From positions 1 through 64,000 of the forward strand of contig NXFV01002066.1 in assembly GCA_002803225.1 (NCBI GenBank): 64,000 bases of DNA, in the 5' to 3' direction. The position numbers and the translations under genes are program-made. The stretch's first letter is position 1. Each line of letters begins with the position of its first letter. The notes beneath the pieces were generated by a model. The model was not told the origin of the DNA, did no database searches, and saw nothing but the letters and a program-made list of their open reading frames with translations. Shown piece after piece: positions 1 through 10,585 of the stretch. This stretch comes from Gamarada debralockiae (taxonomy: Eukaryota > Ascomycota > Leotiomycetes > Helotiales > Hyphodiscaceae).

Positions 1-1
1 G

Positions 2-1200
2 CAGCTACTGCTCGCGAAGGGCGCTAAGCTCGAGTCCAAGGATGATTATAAGAGACAGACGCCGCTATCACGGGCTGCAGCAAATGGGCACGAGGCCATT
101 GTCAAGCTGCTGCTCGCTAAGGGCGCTGAGCTCGAGTCCGAGGATGATTATGAGAGACTAACGCCACTGTCACGGGCTGCAGCAAATGGGCACGAGGCTG
201 TCGTGCAACTGCTGCTCACGAAGGGCGCTACGCTTGAGTCCAAGGATGCGTATAGGCAGACGCCGCTGTCGTGGGCTGCAGCAGACGGGCATGAGGCCGT
301 TGTGCAGCTACTGCTCACGAAGGGCGCTAAGCTCGAGTCCAAGGATGATAATGGACGGACGCCGCTGTCGCGGGCTGCAGCAAATGGGCATGAGGCCGTC
401 GTCAAGCTACTGCTGACGAAGGGCACTAAGCTCGAGTCAAAAGATAAAGAATATGACAACATGCAACTATTAATAGCTACACAGTACGGACATGAGGCTG
501 CTGTGCAACTGCTGCTCGCGAAGGGCGCTGAGCTTGAGTCCAAGGATAATGAGAGACAGACGCCGCTATCATGGGCTGCAGCAAACGGGCATGAGGCCGT
601 TGTACAGCTGCTGCTCACAAAGGGCGCTGAGCTCGAGTCCAAGGATGATAATGGACAGACGTCACTGTCGTGGGCTGCAGCAAACGGGCATGAGGCCGTT
701 GTACAGCTGCTGCTCGCAAAGGGCGCTGAGCTCGAGTCCAAGGATAATGAGAGACAGACGCCGCTGTCGTGGGCTGCAGCAAACGGGCACAAGGCTGTTG
801 TACAGCTGCTGCTCGCAAAGGGCGCTAAGCTCGAATTCAGGGATGATTACAAACAGACGCCGCTGTCGTGGGCTGCAGCAAACGGGCACGAGGCTGTTGT
901 GCAACTGCTGCTCGCGAACGGCGCTAAGCTCGAGTCCAAGGATAATAAGAGACAGACGCCGCTGTCGTGGGCTGCAGCAAACGGGCACAAGGCTGTCGTC
1001 AAGCTACTGCTCACGAAGGGCGCTAAGCTCGAGTCCAAGGATGATAATGGACAGACGTCGCTGTCGCGGGCTGCAGCAAATGGGCACGAGGCCGTCGTCA
1101 AGCTACTGCTCATGAAGGAAGCTAAGCTCGAGTCCAAGGATAATAAGAGACAGACGCCGCTGTCGCGGGCTGCAGCAAATGGGCATTCGGCCGTCGTGCA
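2..1200 (+). repeat. Tandem 99-102 bp coding repeats (ankyrin units)
   Basis: About twelve head-to-tail units of 99 bp (two of 102 bp) share long identical stretches such as GGGCTGCAGCAAA(T/C)GGGCA. Variation is concentrated in the loop codons (DDNGQ, DNERQ, DDYKQ, DNKRQ) and at T/A K/N positions. The identity is much higher than expected for an old ankyrin domain and points to recent unequal exchange or gene conversion. Confidence 0.9.
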
Positions 1201-1222
1201 GCTGCTTACTCCTATTATATAG
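2..1222 (+). CDS. Ankyrin-repeat protein, C-terminal part (5' end outside window)
   Basis: The reading frame is open from the left edge to TAG at 1220-1222, giving 406 residues of a protein whose N-terminus lies outside the window. The first GTG (203) is inside a repeat, so no start is visible here. The sequence is eleven complete ankyrin repeats of 33-34 residues plus a partial one at each end. Each has a TPLSxAAANGH helix start, AVV(Q/K)LLL second helix and a KGAxLESKD loop. Repeats 1 and 4 have one extra residue, and the fifth is the most divergent. Neighbouring units are nearly identical at the DNA level. Ankyrin stacks bind proteins. In fungi such high-identity arrays often form the C-terminal sensor of NACHT/NLR-like or HET-type proteins, but the N-terminal domain that would decide this is not visible. 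The protein ends abruptly inside a repeat, without a capping domain. Confidence 0.85.
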   Translation, partial: QLLLAKGAKLESKDDYKRQTPLSRAAANGHEAIVKLLLAKGAELESEDDYERLTPLSRAAANGHEAVVQLLLTKGATLESKDAYRQTPLSWAAADGHEAVVQLLLTKGAKLESKDDNGRTPLSRAAANGHEAVVKLLLTKGTKLESKDKEYDNMQLLIATQYGHEAAVQLLLAKGAELESKDNERQTPLSWAAANGHEAVVQLLLTKGAELESKDDNGQTSLSWAAANGHEAVVQLLLAKGAELESKDNERQTPLSWAAANGHKAVVQLLLAKGAKLEFRDDYKQTPLSWAAANGHEAVVQLLLANGAKLESKDNKRQTPLSWAAANGHKAVVKLLLTKGAKLESKDDNGQTSLSRAAANGHEAVVKLLLMKEAKLESKDNKRQTPLSRAAANGHSAVVQLLTPII

Positions 1223-2252
1223 AATCCCACTAATATTCGTTCTATGTCCACTCTATCTCTCCATTTATTGAAACTTTACATCATATATATATAATATTAA
1301 TAACTTTGATACAGAGGGGCCTGGGGATGGGGATGTTTATATACTGTGCTTGGACTGGAATGTTGCCACCAGGTAGTTCTAGCATATTCTAGATGGTTTT
1401 CCCTGGAGCCTTTTCGAAACTATCCACTTTACCCACTACACCGAAATTAATTACAGATCGCGCTCTCAGACGGAATTCAGAGATTGGTACAGTAAATCCT
1501 ACAGTAGCTTCATTAATTCGGCAATCTATCTTATAGTCAAGGTTTCAAGACAAATAATAGACCACTTATATGCTTATATTATAACTCCTTTTATTATCTT
1601 TTATAAGAATATGTATTGTCTGACCCATCGAAGAGTCTCCGCGGAGCGCGGGGAGCGACACCTGACACTCCTGTTTTGTATATTGAAAGGTGTGTCACGT
1701 GGCTGTGGCGTTTTGAACCAATATTCAAATACAATATTGCCGATATATTACCGAATAACCGATATTTTATTCGCTTGTTATTGGTTTATTCACTGCCAGC
1801 TCTTCGATATGTCTGGTCGGCCAGCTCATTATTGACGGTCATTCGAATTCTAAAAGATGCACCTTGGATTCTCCGAATGGCAGCTTGTGAAGCTTTAAAT
1901 GGATTATTTCAATGCCTCGCGTCGCCCGGAAACTCGATACAGAGGCTCTCTGTTTCTTTCATGGACATTACTCCTAGGATATGATCCTTTTGAACGTTTC
2001 TTTCCAACGCGGATATTTGGTTGAGTTGTTTGTTCGAACAAAATTTGTCTTCTGGGGCGTGACCCACTCCAACTCCTCCATGTTTCAAATACAGGGGGAG
2101 TCGCACTCTACCTCAGAACGCCTCTCCATCGCAAACGCTAGTTGCCGCGATTATCATCCCAACCAATCTCGCGGAAAGCACTAGTGTGATTTTCCCGTTC
2201 CAAAGCATTTCCAAACCCCGCTGTTTTCTCCAACTCTCTCGCCCGTTCAGTA
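1223..2252. other. AT-rich intergenic stretch, no gene recognised
   Basis: A low-complexity ATAT tract lies near 1281-1300. A 122-codon frame at 1616-1984 starts at TTG and has no recognisable domain. I see no splice-supported gene. Confidence 0.5.
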
Positions 2253-2447
2253 CAGTAAAACCTGCCTATAACGAATCTGGATATAACGAACGCTAACAAA
2301 TCCCTCGATATAACGTACGAGACGAAAACCTTTACAGGGGTAATTTGTATGAAGACAGGGATTCTATATAACGATCTCTGGATATAACGAATTTTTGGGC
2401 CCTCGTCCATACAGATTTTTCGTGTTCGTTATAACCAGGTTTTACTG
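2253..2447. mobile_element. MITE with pogo/Tc1-mariner-like inverted ends, about 195 bp
   Basis: The left end CAGTAAAACCTGCCTATAAC matches the reverse complement of the right end (CAGTAAAACCTGGTTATAAC) with two differences over 20 bases, and the match continues through GAA. A TA dinucleotide precedes the left end; the right end is followed by GTA, so a TA target duplication is likely but imperfect. The interior repeats ATATAACG-type motifs near 2281, 2308, 2367 and 2386. No transposase frame fits in 195 bp, so it is a non-autonomous element. TA targets with CAGT-type ends are typical of pogo/Fot1 and Tc1-mariner relatives in fungi. Confidence 0.8.
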
Positions 2448-2711
2448 GTAGTTCTAGAATTCACGATCCTTGGCGAAAGCCGCAAGTGCCAAATGAAGGA
2501 ACAAAATGCCTGGACCCCACATACTTGCTCTACGCCATCTTGTTTATATGAAAAGTGTGAGATTGATAATTTGGTGGGTCACTGGGATAGGATTCTCTTT
2601 AAGAGCTCGGCCAAGTGCTTTCTCTTGTATCGTCTTTCGTTATCGATCAGATCATTAAAACATTCCTTCAAAAGTTTTCCTTTCCAACTAACCACGGTCT
2701 TTACTAGCGCA

Positions 2712-4316
2712 ATGCGCTTTTCTACTTCTTTTCTGGCAGCTGGTCTGACGGCTTCAGTGATAGCCGCCCCAGTATTTGACTCTCATAAACATGGTGGTGG
2801 TGACTATAACCCGTGGGACGAATGTGAAAATGAACACCCAACTCAAAGTCCTTCAGCGAAGGGATTTTCGGCAACGATTTCGCCCATCGTCATGGCATCC
2901 AGCTCTGTCGTTGCGTCCAGCCCTGTGCACAGTTCGGTTCTATCAACCCCTGTGCTTAGCAGCTCTGCGGCCACCAGCCTTATCGCACCCAGCATTGCCG
3001 CATCAACTTCTGCGGGCGTTGTAGCTTCCAGCAGCTCATCTTCGAGTCCTGTGGCATCAAGCGTTGCTTCGAGTCCCCTTGCATCCAGCCCCGTTGCCTC
3101 CAGTCCAGTTGCATCCAGCTCTGTGGGCTCCAGCATTGCATCATCAAGTGCTGCTGGCCATGTCGTATCCAGCTCAACTTCCATTCCTGTAGCATTAAGC
3201 TCAGCCGCGTCCAGCGTTCCAGCGATCACTTCCCCAGCTTCTAAATTGGTTACATCGAGCGCCGCTCCATCTAGCACCAAATCAACCGCAACCAGCTCTT
3301 CCAGCGCCGCTGTAGCTACCTCCACCAGCTCAGGCAATGGCACCCTCCAATGGTTCGGCGTCAACGAGTCCGGCGCTGAATTCGGCAGTGGAAACATCCC
3401 TGGTACACTCGGAACTGACTATACCTGGCCTTTGACCTCATCAATCCAGACCCTCATGGACAAGGGCATGAATATTTTCCGTATTCCATTCCTCATGGAG
3501 CGTCTTGCCCAGGGAACCATGACTGCGTCGCTTGACGCAACTTACCTCGCTGATCTCACCAGTGTTGTCAACTTCATCACCGCAGCCGGTAGCCACGCAG
3601 TCATCGATCCTCACAACTTTGGCCGATACGACGGGGCCGTTTTCACTTCTACTTCTGATTTCCAAACTTTCTGGACCAACGTTGCAACGGAGTTCAAGTC
3701 CAACGACAATGTTATCTTTGATTGCAACAATGAGTTCCACGATGAGCCTTCAAATACTGTTGTTGCGGATCTCAACCAGGCTTGTATTGATGGTATTCGA
3801 GCTGCTGGTGCAACCACCCAATACATCTTTGTCGAGGGAACTGTAAGTTCTTCTCATTCCCAACCCAATTCTGAATGGAACTAATGATCTCTGCAGTCAT
3901 ACACAGGAGCCTGGACATGGGTCTCCAGCGGCAACGGCGACGCAATGCTAGACCTTACCGACCCCTCCAACAAGATCGTCTACGAAATGCACCAATACCT
4001 CGACTCTGATGGATCTGGAACTTCCTCAACTTGCGTCAGCTCCACCATCGGCGCCGAGCGCATCGCTGCTGCCACCTCCTGGCTCCAAGCCAACGGCAAG
4101 AAAGGCATCATCGGAGAATTCGCCGGTGGTGCAAACTCGGTTTGCGAGGCTGCTGTTACAGGAATGTTGGATGCGCTTGAGGCTGCCAGCGACGTGTGGA
4201 TGGGCGCTATGTGGTGGGGTGGTGGACCATGGTGGGGCGATTATATCTTCAGCATGGAGCCGGAGGATGGCACGGCGTATGTGACGTATATTGATACGTT
4301 AGATAGTTATCGTTAG
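2712..4316 (+). CDS. Secreted GH5 endo-beta-1,4-glucanase with Ser/Ala-rich linker
   Basis: Two exons (2712-3842, 3897-4316) with a 54 bp GTAAGT...CAG intron carrying CTAAT give 516 residues. The ATG at 2712 is chosen over an upstream in-frame start because it begins a signal peptide ([19 protein letters not shown], cut before PVF). Residues about 40-210 are a Ser/Ala/Val/Thr-rich, probably O-glycosylated linker. The catalytic domain follows from about residue 213 ([14 protein letters not shown]). It shows the acid/base Glu in [10 protein letters not shown] and the nucleophile Glu in [10 protein letters not shown], both typical of fungal GH5 subfamily 5 endoglucanases. It should cleave internal beta-1,4 bonds in cellulose outside the cell. 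No CBM1 cellulose-binding module is visible, although the long N-terminal linker sits where such a module often does. Confidence in family is high; substrate is inferred. Confidence 0.92.
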
Positions 4317-4707
4317 ATCGTTAGATGTGAGATGAGTGGAAAGGGATAGAGTGTGTGTAAGAGTATGACGAGCTGAGAATACTTTCTTGTATATAGATTT
4401 TGGTGGCTCATGTAGATAGAAAGCAGGTCTATTCTCTTATCTGTGGCTATTTCGATTGGCAATAGTCGCAAAGTTACTCAAGGTGAGGCAGAGGAGCAAA
4501 TATTCACGGTATGTCTTCTAACAATCGACATCAAGGCAATGCTGACGTCGACGAAGAGTTTGGAACTCGACAACTGAACGAATCTGCCTCTTTGGGTCCT
4601 TGAACCCCCTTGAATCTTCATTGCCCAACTAAACTTCCTTCTACAAGTCTCAGTTTCTCCATCCATCCTTCCATACCATTCTGTCTATCATTAAAGTACT
4701 CTACAAA
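4317..4707. other. Intergenic, no gene seen
   Basis: This stretch is the 3' flank of the endoglucanase gene and the upstream region of a small ORF. No repeat or domain-bearing frame is visible. Confidence 0.5.
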
Positions 4708-4914
4708 ATGGACCATACCACCTCCTTTCCCGACCCCCTAAAGGACAAACCACACGCTTCCATTCCTACGCAGGAAAATTCCATCATTGACAACTCAAAG
4801 ATCAAAAGTATCACTTCAAGGCACGTGGCACATCAAATTTTGGAGGTGGTGAGAAAGGGAGGATATGTTGCCGGGGAGGAAGAATACGCTGGTATGATGG
4901 ACGCTGATGAGTAA
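4708..4914 (+). CDS. Small hypothetical ORF, possible first exon
   Basis: A 68-codon frame starts at ATG in a good context (CTACAAAATGG). It encodes a hydrophilic peptide ending GEEEYAGMMDADE. I recognise no domain. The stop overlaps a good 5' splice signal (GATGA|GTAAGG at about 4912), so it could be the first exon of a longer gene whose downstream part is the decayed RING-finger copy that follows. It may equally be a remnant. Confidence 0.3.
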   Translation: MDHTTSFPDPLKDKPHASIPTQENSIIDNSKIKSITSRHVAHQILEVVRKGGYVAGEEEYAGMMDADE

Positions 4915-5101
4915 GGAGCCTTCGAATGCATTTCAAGCTTCTGAGCACACCTCTCCATGAGTACTGCCATGAAGTAATTACATATGCACGTGATTCACAG
5001 CCCGTACTTTGCATATGTATTACCAAATTATGCTTCTTCCGGATATTTATCTACCTTTCCCATACCAAAATCCCCATCAAGGAAACCAATACTTCTGGGA
5101 A

Positions 5102-5960
5102 ATGCCATCTGACCAAGAATTACCGGGTCCAAGGAGGATAAGCCCACAGAATCCCCAAAATCACGCTTCAAGTCCTCAGGAGGAACCGGAGGAACACATA
5201 CTTGAAGACTCTCAAGAATCGGACGATGAGACAAACATAGTACGCATAGCATTTGAGGATGCCCTTCCAAGCAACGAAGTCAGCCAGGAAGTTCTTCCAC
5301 AAGGACAACGACTGTCAGAAAAGCCTCAAGGACGAGAACAGAGGGCCACGTAGAATTTCCAAGCTGAATCAAGCCCTCCTAGGTCTTGGCTCAAGCAACA
5401 TCTTCTCTCGTGGAAGGATCTCGAGGCACAAGCTCTCCTGAATCTTCCCAGAACTTAAATCCAACGCTTGGTAATACTCCTCCAGAGAAGCAAGCCTCGT
5501 CGATAGAGGCTGAGTCTCAAGTGGAAAGGGTTGAACGAAATGAAATGCGCCAATTCGAGAGTAAGCGCCACAGGAGAACGCAACCCAGGTTTGGAGGTTG
5601 GAACTTCAACGACGGAAGACGCATCAGCTCCATCGTCGACAATTCAGAATCCAGAGCCTGACCGGTCCGGCGACTCCAGGCCCTTCAAATTTTGGAACGA
5701 CAACGTCAACTCCATCCAAACCAGCTTCAAGGCCCGAGGAGGAGGAGTGGGGAATGCTCCATCTCTCAAAACCCATGGACCTCTCGCTCTACTCTCCAAC
5801 CTTGCGGGCACGAATTCGACTTCAAATGCATCAGGACGTGGCTAGGAGGAGGTTTTCCCGAACAGATACGAGATCTCCAAGCTAAATGTGTCTTGCACTT
5901 TGCGGTACTATGAGTCCCAGTACTTCAAGATTCGGTCTCTGTCCAAGTATGGAATGGGCT
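5102..5960 (+). pseudogene. Decayed RING-finger gene
   Basis: Recognisable protein segments are spread over three frames. An acidic Pro/Gln-rich N-terminal stretch (MPSDQELPGPRRISPQNPQ) runs from 5102. A TPGPSNFGTTTSTPSKPASR segment is near 5665, and then a RING remnant is found near 5748-5900 in a third frame (ECSIS...LQPCGHEFDFKCIRTWL). The second Cys of the first CxxC is Ser, and the last CxxC is broken by a frame change (KCVL / SCTLR). The RING motif resembles that of the intact gene at 15071 (CDHVFDLECLSTWL), so it is probably a dead paralogue of a RING-type E3 ligase-like protein. Exact limits are uncertain. Confidence 0.6.
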
Positions 5961-6420
5961 TAGTAACGGCGGGGAATTTGAGGGTCACATTTCGTTTGGT
6001 ATTAGGTCGTATTACTTCGGAAGCGAGGGGCATGATGAGCTGAAGGGATATGTGGGCCAGGTGAGGAGGAATACTTCTTATTGAGCAAGGAAAGAGAGTA
6101 ATGGGTCCTGGAATAGTATATCATGACCCTCTTCCCCTTATATCTCCATCTCTGACACAATTCAGGGGTCATACCCGTCGATCCCGCAATCGGCAGCGAT
6201 ATAATCTACTACGAACAAGAACCCAAGGAATTCGGCCAAGCAAAGAATACACAGAGCGTGTCCCAGCTGAATCTAGCACTTACTAGCGCAGCTACCGCGA
6301 TTTCATGTCTTGGCCTAGCTTCACCTCCCCTGTTACCCCAGAATAGCTCCGCCGCCCTCAACGAATTACGCTACTAGATGAGATCTGCTACTAGTGGCAG
6401 CACGTTGCCTCTTCCGACTC

Positions 6421-7283
6421 AATTAAATCTTCGATCAGCTCAACGTTTCAAATTCCGCAGTTCCAACTCCGCATTGCAGCCTCAATCTGGATGAACACAT
6501 TGGAGCATATTCACACTCTCCTAGCGAGCTGGAGACTCTGCTCCGCGGTATTGAACGCATGATCTCGCCTAATCTGAGTGATGAGAAGAGGAGTATATTG
6601 CTTTTAATGAAGTCAATACGTTGCGCAGGAGACTTGTGTTGGTATATACCGGAGATGGAAGGAAACGAATCTGTATACGCTGGGGATCTCACCATCTGCC
6701 CCGATCCCTCACGGCTTCTATCTTCGAAGTGTTGTTATGAAAACCCTAATACTGAGGTGCATAAGGCGCTAGTACAAAATAGGTTGCGAAAGCTTCAATT
6801 CAAAATCTCTACCCTTTCATATGAAGTTCAACCCTTCCCTTATATATACAGATTAGACCTAGCGCTTCGGTCTCCGATGACTTCTCGGCTACCGAATTCG
6901 GAGCTCGTACGTCTCACTAGATATCACCGTACCTTCTACTACAGACCTGCCAACACGAAGGAAGGAGATATTGGTCATGAGTAGAATTTCTTCGCCACCT
7001 ATAACAAACTCCTCGCCTATCTACGCTGGTCCGAAACACTCCTATCCGTGATCACAACACAAGTGAATCTCATGGAGATAGAGAAGTCCATCGTAGACTC
7101 TAAGTCATTGTCCCGGCTAACGATACTGGGTTTTGTTTTCATTCCCGTGAGTTTCGTATGCAGTTTCTTCAGTATGGGCGGTGACTTCGCTGTTGGATAG
7201 AAGAAGTTTTGGATTATTTCGTGGTCGTGGTGCCTCTCACACTCGTTATTCTCGGGCTAGAAGTATTGGTCAAGGAAGTTTAA
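6421..7283 (+). pseudogene. CorA-like Mg2+ transporter pseudogene
   Basis: The frame containing 6559-6984 continues past an in-frame TAG (6982) into NKLLAYLRWSETLL and then SKSLSRLTILGFVFIPVSFV, followed by CSFFSMGGDFAVG. This is the typical end of the coiled-coil stalk and first membrane helix of fungal CorA-like proteins. A second TAG lies at 7198-7200. The reading then shifts frame: YFVVVVPLTLVILGLEVLVK, the expected second helix, is encoded one frame over and ends at TAA 7281-7283. Upstream, the same frame is closed by TAA at 6424, so the N-terminal half is lost or unrecognisable. Two stops and one frameshift make it non-functional. The family moves Mg2+ across membranes, but many fungal members have no assigned ion. 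Confidence 0.7.
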
Positions 7284-7948
7284 TCATGTGACGGACAGGA
7301 GAGAGTAGGATTGGCCGTACAAAGCTGGTCTCTTGAGATTGGACGGGAGGATGCGATGGTTAGCCTCAATGCATATGGCGTCTAAACTATATGACGAACG
7401 TTCATTTATTATTCTCATTCCATTCCGCATAGACTAATCTTCCACTCCCCTCCTCTCCCTCCTCCTCCCTACCCTCAAACCTTAGTATACATAAACCTAT
7501 CATGCAATCGACTCTCCCTCCTCTGCCAAAACTCCACCATCACTGGCTTAACCCTCAACCTACCCCAAAACTCTGAGACAGGAATCGTCTCCTAGCCCTC
7601 AAACCTTTTCTTCACCTTCCCTACCCAGGTTTCCAACACGCCCCGATCCCCACTTTTGTGTTCTTGTCTCTTGCTGTACCAATCCTCTTCCCTTTGCCTC
7701 GATTTCCTTGCTTTTCAATCTTCTCTTAACGATCCGCACGCGCCACCACAACCCTCCGCTTCTGGTCTCAACTGAGTCCTCCAGTGAAGAGACACGGCCG
7801 CTTTCGGCGTGGATCATAGTGCTCCGCAAACGCTGTCCGGTACATGGCCTCCTCCTCCGCGAGCCTGCCTTGATCAACGTACAGCTTGCCTTTTCCCTTG
7901 GCAGATATTCGACGATCCATCCTGTGGAGTCAACCTAACTCGGAGAAA
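7284..7948. other. Intergenic, pyrimidine-rich, no gene seen
   Basis: A C/T-rich tract lies near 7439-7480. Open frames on both strands are short and without domains. It forms the 3' flank of the MHYT gene. Confidence 0.5.
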
Positions 7949-10585
7949 TTATCTGCTCTCCATACAAACAGCAAATAAGGTATCAACAAAAGTCTCTGGG
8001 TCCTCCACCTCCTTCATCGCCCGGCCTCTCGTCCCCATCTGCGCATACTGCATATCCGCCATCTCCATCCCGCCCAATCCATCATCAACTGCTTCCCCCA
8101 GACTCCCGTCCCTGAGGTCTTTAATGTCAACACTAACCTCCTGACTAACCATAATTCCCCCAAACGTCTGCGTTTCCACTAATTCTATTTCAGAGCTCGC
8201 ATCCGAATTGACCCTCGGCGTCGGAATCGCAACGTCTGGTTGACCCCCAACACTCAGAATACTCTTCCTCTTGAAGCCACTAAAAGGTCTCCCTAGAAAG
8301 GCTAGACTCCCCGCACTCTTCTGACTATCCTCTATGCTCAATTTCTCTTTATTCAAAACTGGTCCAAACTCCCTGTGGATCTTCCGTGCAAAGAATGCAT
8401 GATCCGGACTATTTCTATAGACGTACTGCTGCATTCGGAAGAAATTTAGAGGAGTGAACTCGAGTTTGGGACCGCAAGCACGGAATTGGATTGGTAATAG
8501 AACTCGGAATGTAACGAGTGTTGCTTGGCTGGGTTTCGCGTCTTCACCGGCGCCATGGCAAGGCGCTGAGACCGGTTTTGCGATAAGAAGAGCATCAGCG
8601 AAGAAAGGGTCATTAATTTCTTCCTTCAATGCCTCGAGCGTATCATGTAATTGTGTCGCAAAAATTTGTTCTTCCTTTAGGGCCGCAGAGCTGAGTGATT
8701 TCGCACTCAAGAACTTCAAACACGCTGCAACAGACCAGCCGTCTAGCTGAGATAGGTAATTAATCTTCCAGTCATTTAGGTTGTCAAGTGGGAGTTGCAT
8801 CGTTGGAAGTTGGTTCCTGGCATCTTTACGGACAAGGACGTCGAATCCGCCGCCAATGCTCGCCCGGACAGCGAAACATGCCAAGTGGACACCGGGCCTT
8901 AAGATGTGCGTTTCGCTGGCGTATTCATACATTCCGGTAAGGCGGCGTTGGAGGTCGTTGCAGTTGATTTGCATGCTACGGGCTATGATGTGGATAACGT
9001 TTTGGATTTCGGCGAAGCGGTAGCCCAAGGCTGAGAGCCGCTCGGCTGCTTTTTGGTCCGCTTTGCGGACGAGAAAAAGGAGCAGGCCTCTGCCGGACAT
9101 AGGCATAACTACGCTATCTTTTTCAAGGTCGACGGGGCTTTTAGTCGTGCCTCTTAGAGCTTCAGATTTTGAGGCGGCAGTTTGACCAGTATTAAATATC
9201 TCATCAAAGAGGATACCTCCGTTTTCTAATGGCTCGTCCAGTTGTTCTGCTAGGTTGGCTGCTGCAATACAGAAGAGTTCGCGGAAGATAATTGAGTAAT
9301 CCCCGGTGAGCTTGCTATCATCGCCGTTGATGTTGACTTTGGAATTTGATTTGAGTCGGGACCCTGGAAGAGTCGACGTGCGGTAGAGGTGGTTTCGCAT
9401 GCTAGGCAGAAGGCCAGAGATACTGCTCCAGTTGTGCGTAGCCAGGAAGATCCAGTGAAATACGGGATGAGAAATCCCAAATACATCATCCAGAGACTGT
9501 TTCGTTGGTCATCACTTGCCTAGAAAAGAGCGTCACGCGATGTACGTACCCGTTCAATGTAGGAGGTCGTAACCTTCTGATTCGGCAGAAGCCCTTCCGG
9601 CGTCACCATGATCCTACCCTGCTTGTCAAAGACGGCAGAAGCCAGGACTACTTGCTGGGCTCTGTTGGCAGAACGAGACCTTCTCCTTTGTGCAAGTAAC
9701 GTGAAGATAAGAAGAATAAAGCAAGCGGCAATAGACTAATTCATATCAGTACTGGTTCGGGTTGGGACAGCGATCGTAAGCATACCAAAACGATGACGAC
9801 GATAACAGTCGAATCTCTTGAAATGTTATGGGAGGACGAAAGATCGATTTGCTTTAGGCGATACTGCGTACCCATGGACGCTAGCCAATGCATACCAAAT
9901 ACAGCGCCCGCAAGAATGATAGCGCAGAGCGCCCTCTTCCACCAGGAGTTTGTCCACGTGGCACGAAGAACAAAAAACACTGATAACGCAACGACACTGG
10001 CAACGGCTGCCACAACAGCAGATCCGACAACATTTCCAACCCTGTAGACGCAAGTGTAGTTGGAGATGCCAGCTTGGCCAATATAATGCATCCCACAGAT
10101 GGCCAATCCGGCCAAAGTCCCCCCAATCGTGACGCGAACAATGCTGACTCGATCGTCAGACCCGAGGACCGTGAAAGCGGCAAGGAGCACTAGGATTGGA
10201 ACGAAGAAGGATAAGGCCGTAAATCCGGCGCTGTATGCGATCTGAAACGCAGTTTGGCCATCACCAAGGACAATTGCACGATTGCTGATATAATGCATAC
10301 ACCAAATTGCAATACCTCCCATAGAGATGGATGAACCGAAGAGAAGAGACCTGTATGGCTCCATTAGCTTTTGCTGAACCTTAAGCTGTTGCCGAAGCGA
10401 CCCCTGCGCAACTGAACGTACCAGTTATATAAGCCTCTCCCAGCAGTCCTTCGGTTGATGAGCTCCAACGTCGTCCATGCCCCAACATAGCTGACCAAGT
10501 ACGAGAGGACAACATATCCAGTGGAGAATTCCCTCGGGACAATACGCCCTTCCCACTCCTGCCATAAGGCGATATCGTTTGTCAT
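7949..10585 (-). CDS. MHYT-domain membrane signalling protein
   Basis: Four exons (10422-10585, 9786-10350, 9550-9735, 7949-9496) joined by introns of 71, 50 and 53 bp, all GT...AG with phases that fit, give 820 residues. The N-terminal part is a multi-pass membrane domain with the MHYT signature three times: CMHYIS (about residue 72), GMHYIG (about 141) and GMHWLAS (about 207). His and Met in these motifs are thought to bind a metal in bacterial and fungal MHYT sensors. After the last helix and a basic RRRSRS stop-transfer come VVLASAVFDKQGRIMVTPEG and a cytoplasmic region of about 500 residues without a catalytic domain I can name. The ATG at 10585 starts just before the first helix. The family's signal is unknown; a role in sensing gas, light or metal is speculative. 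The gene looks intact. Confidence 0.9.

Noticed and set aside
148..1251. Several open frames antisense or out of frame to the ankyrin array
   Set aside because: They exist because the repeat unit length is a multiple of three and lacks stops in other frames; they have no domains and mirror the repeats.
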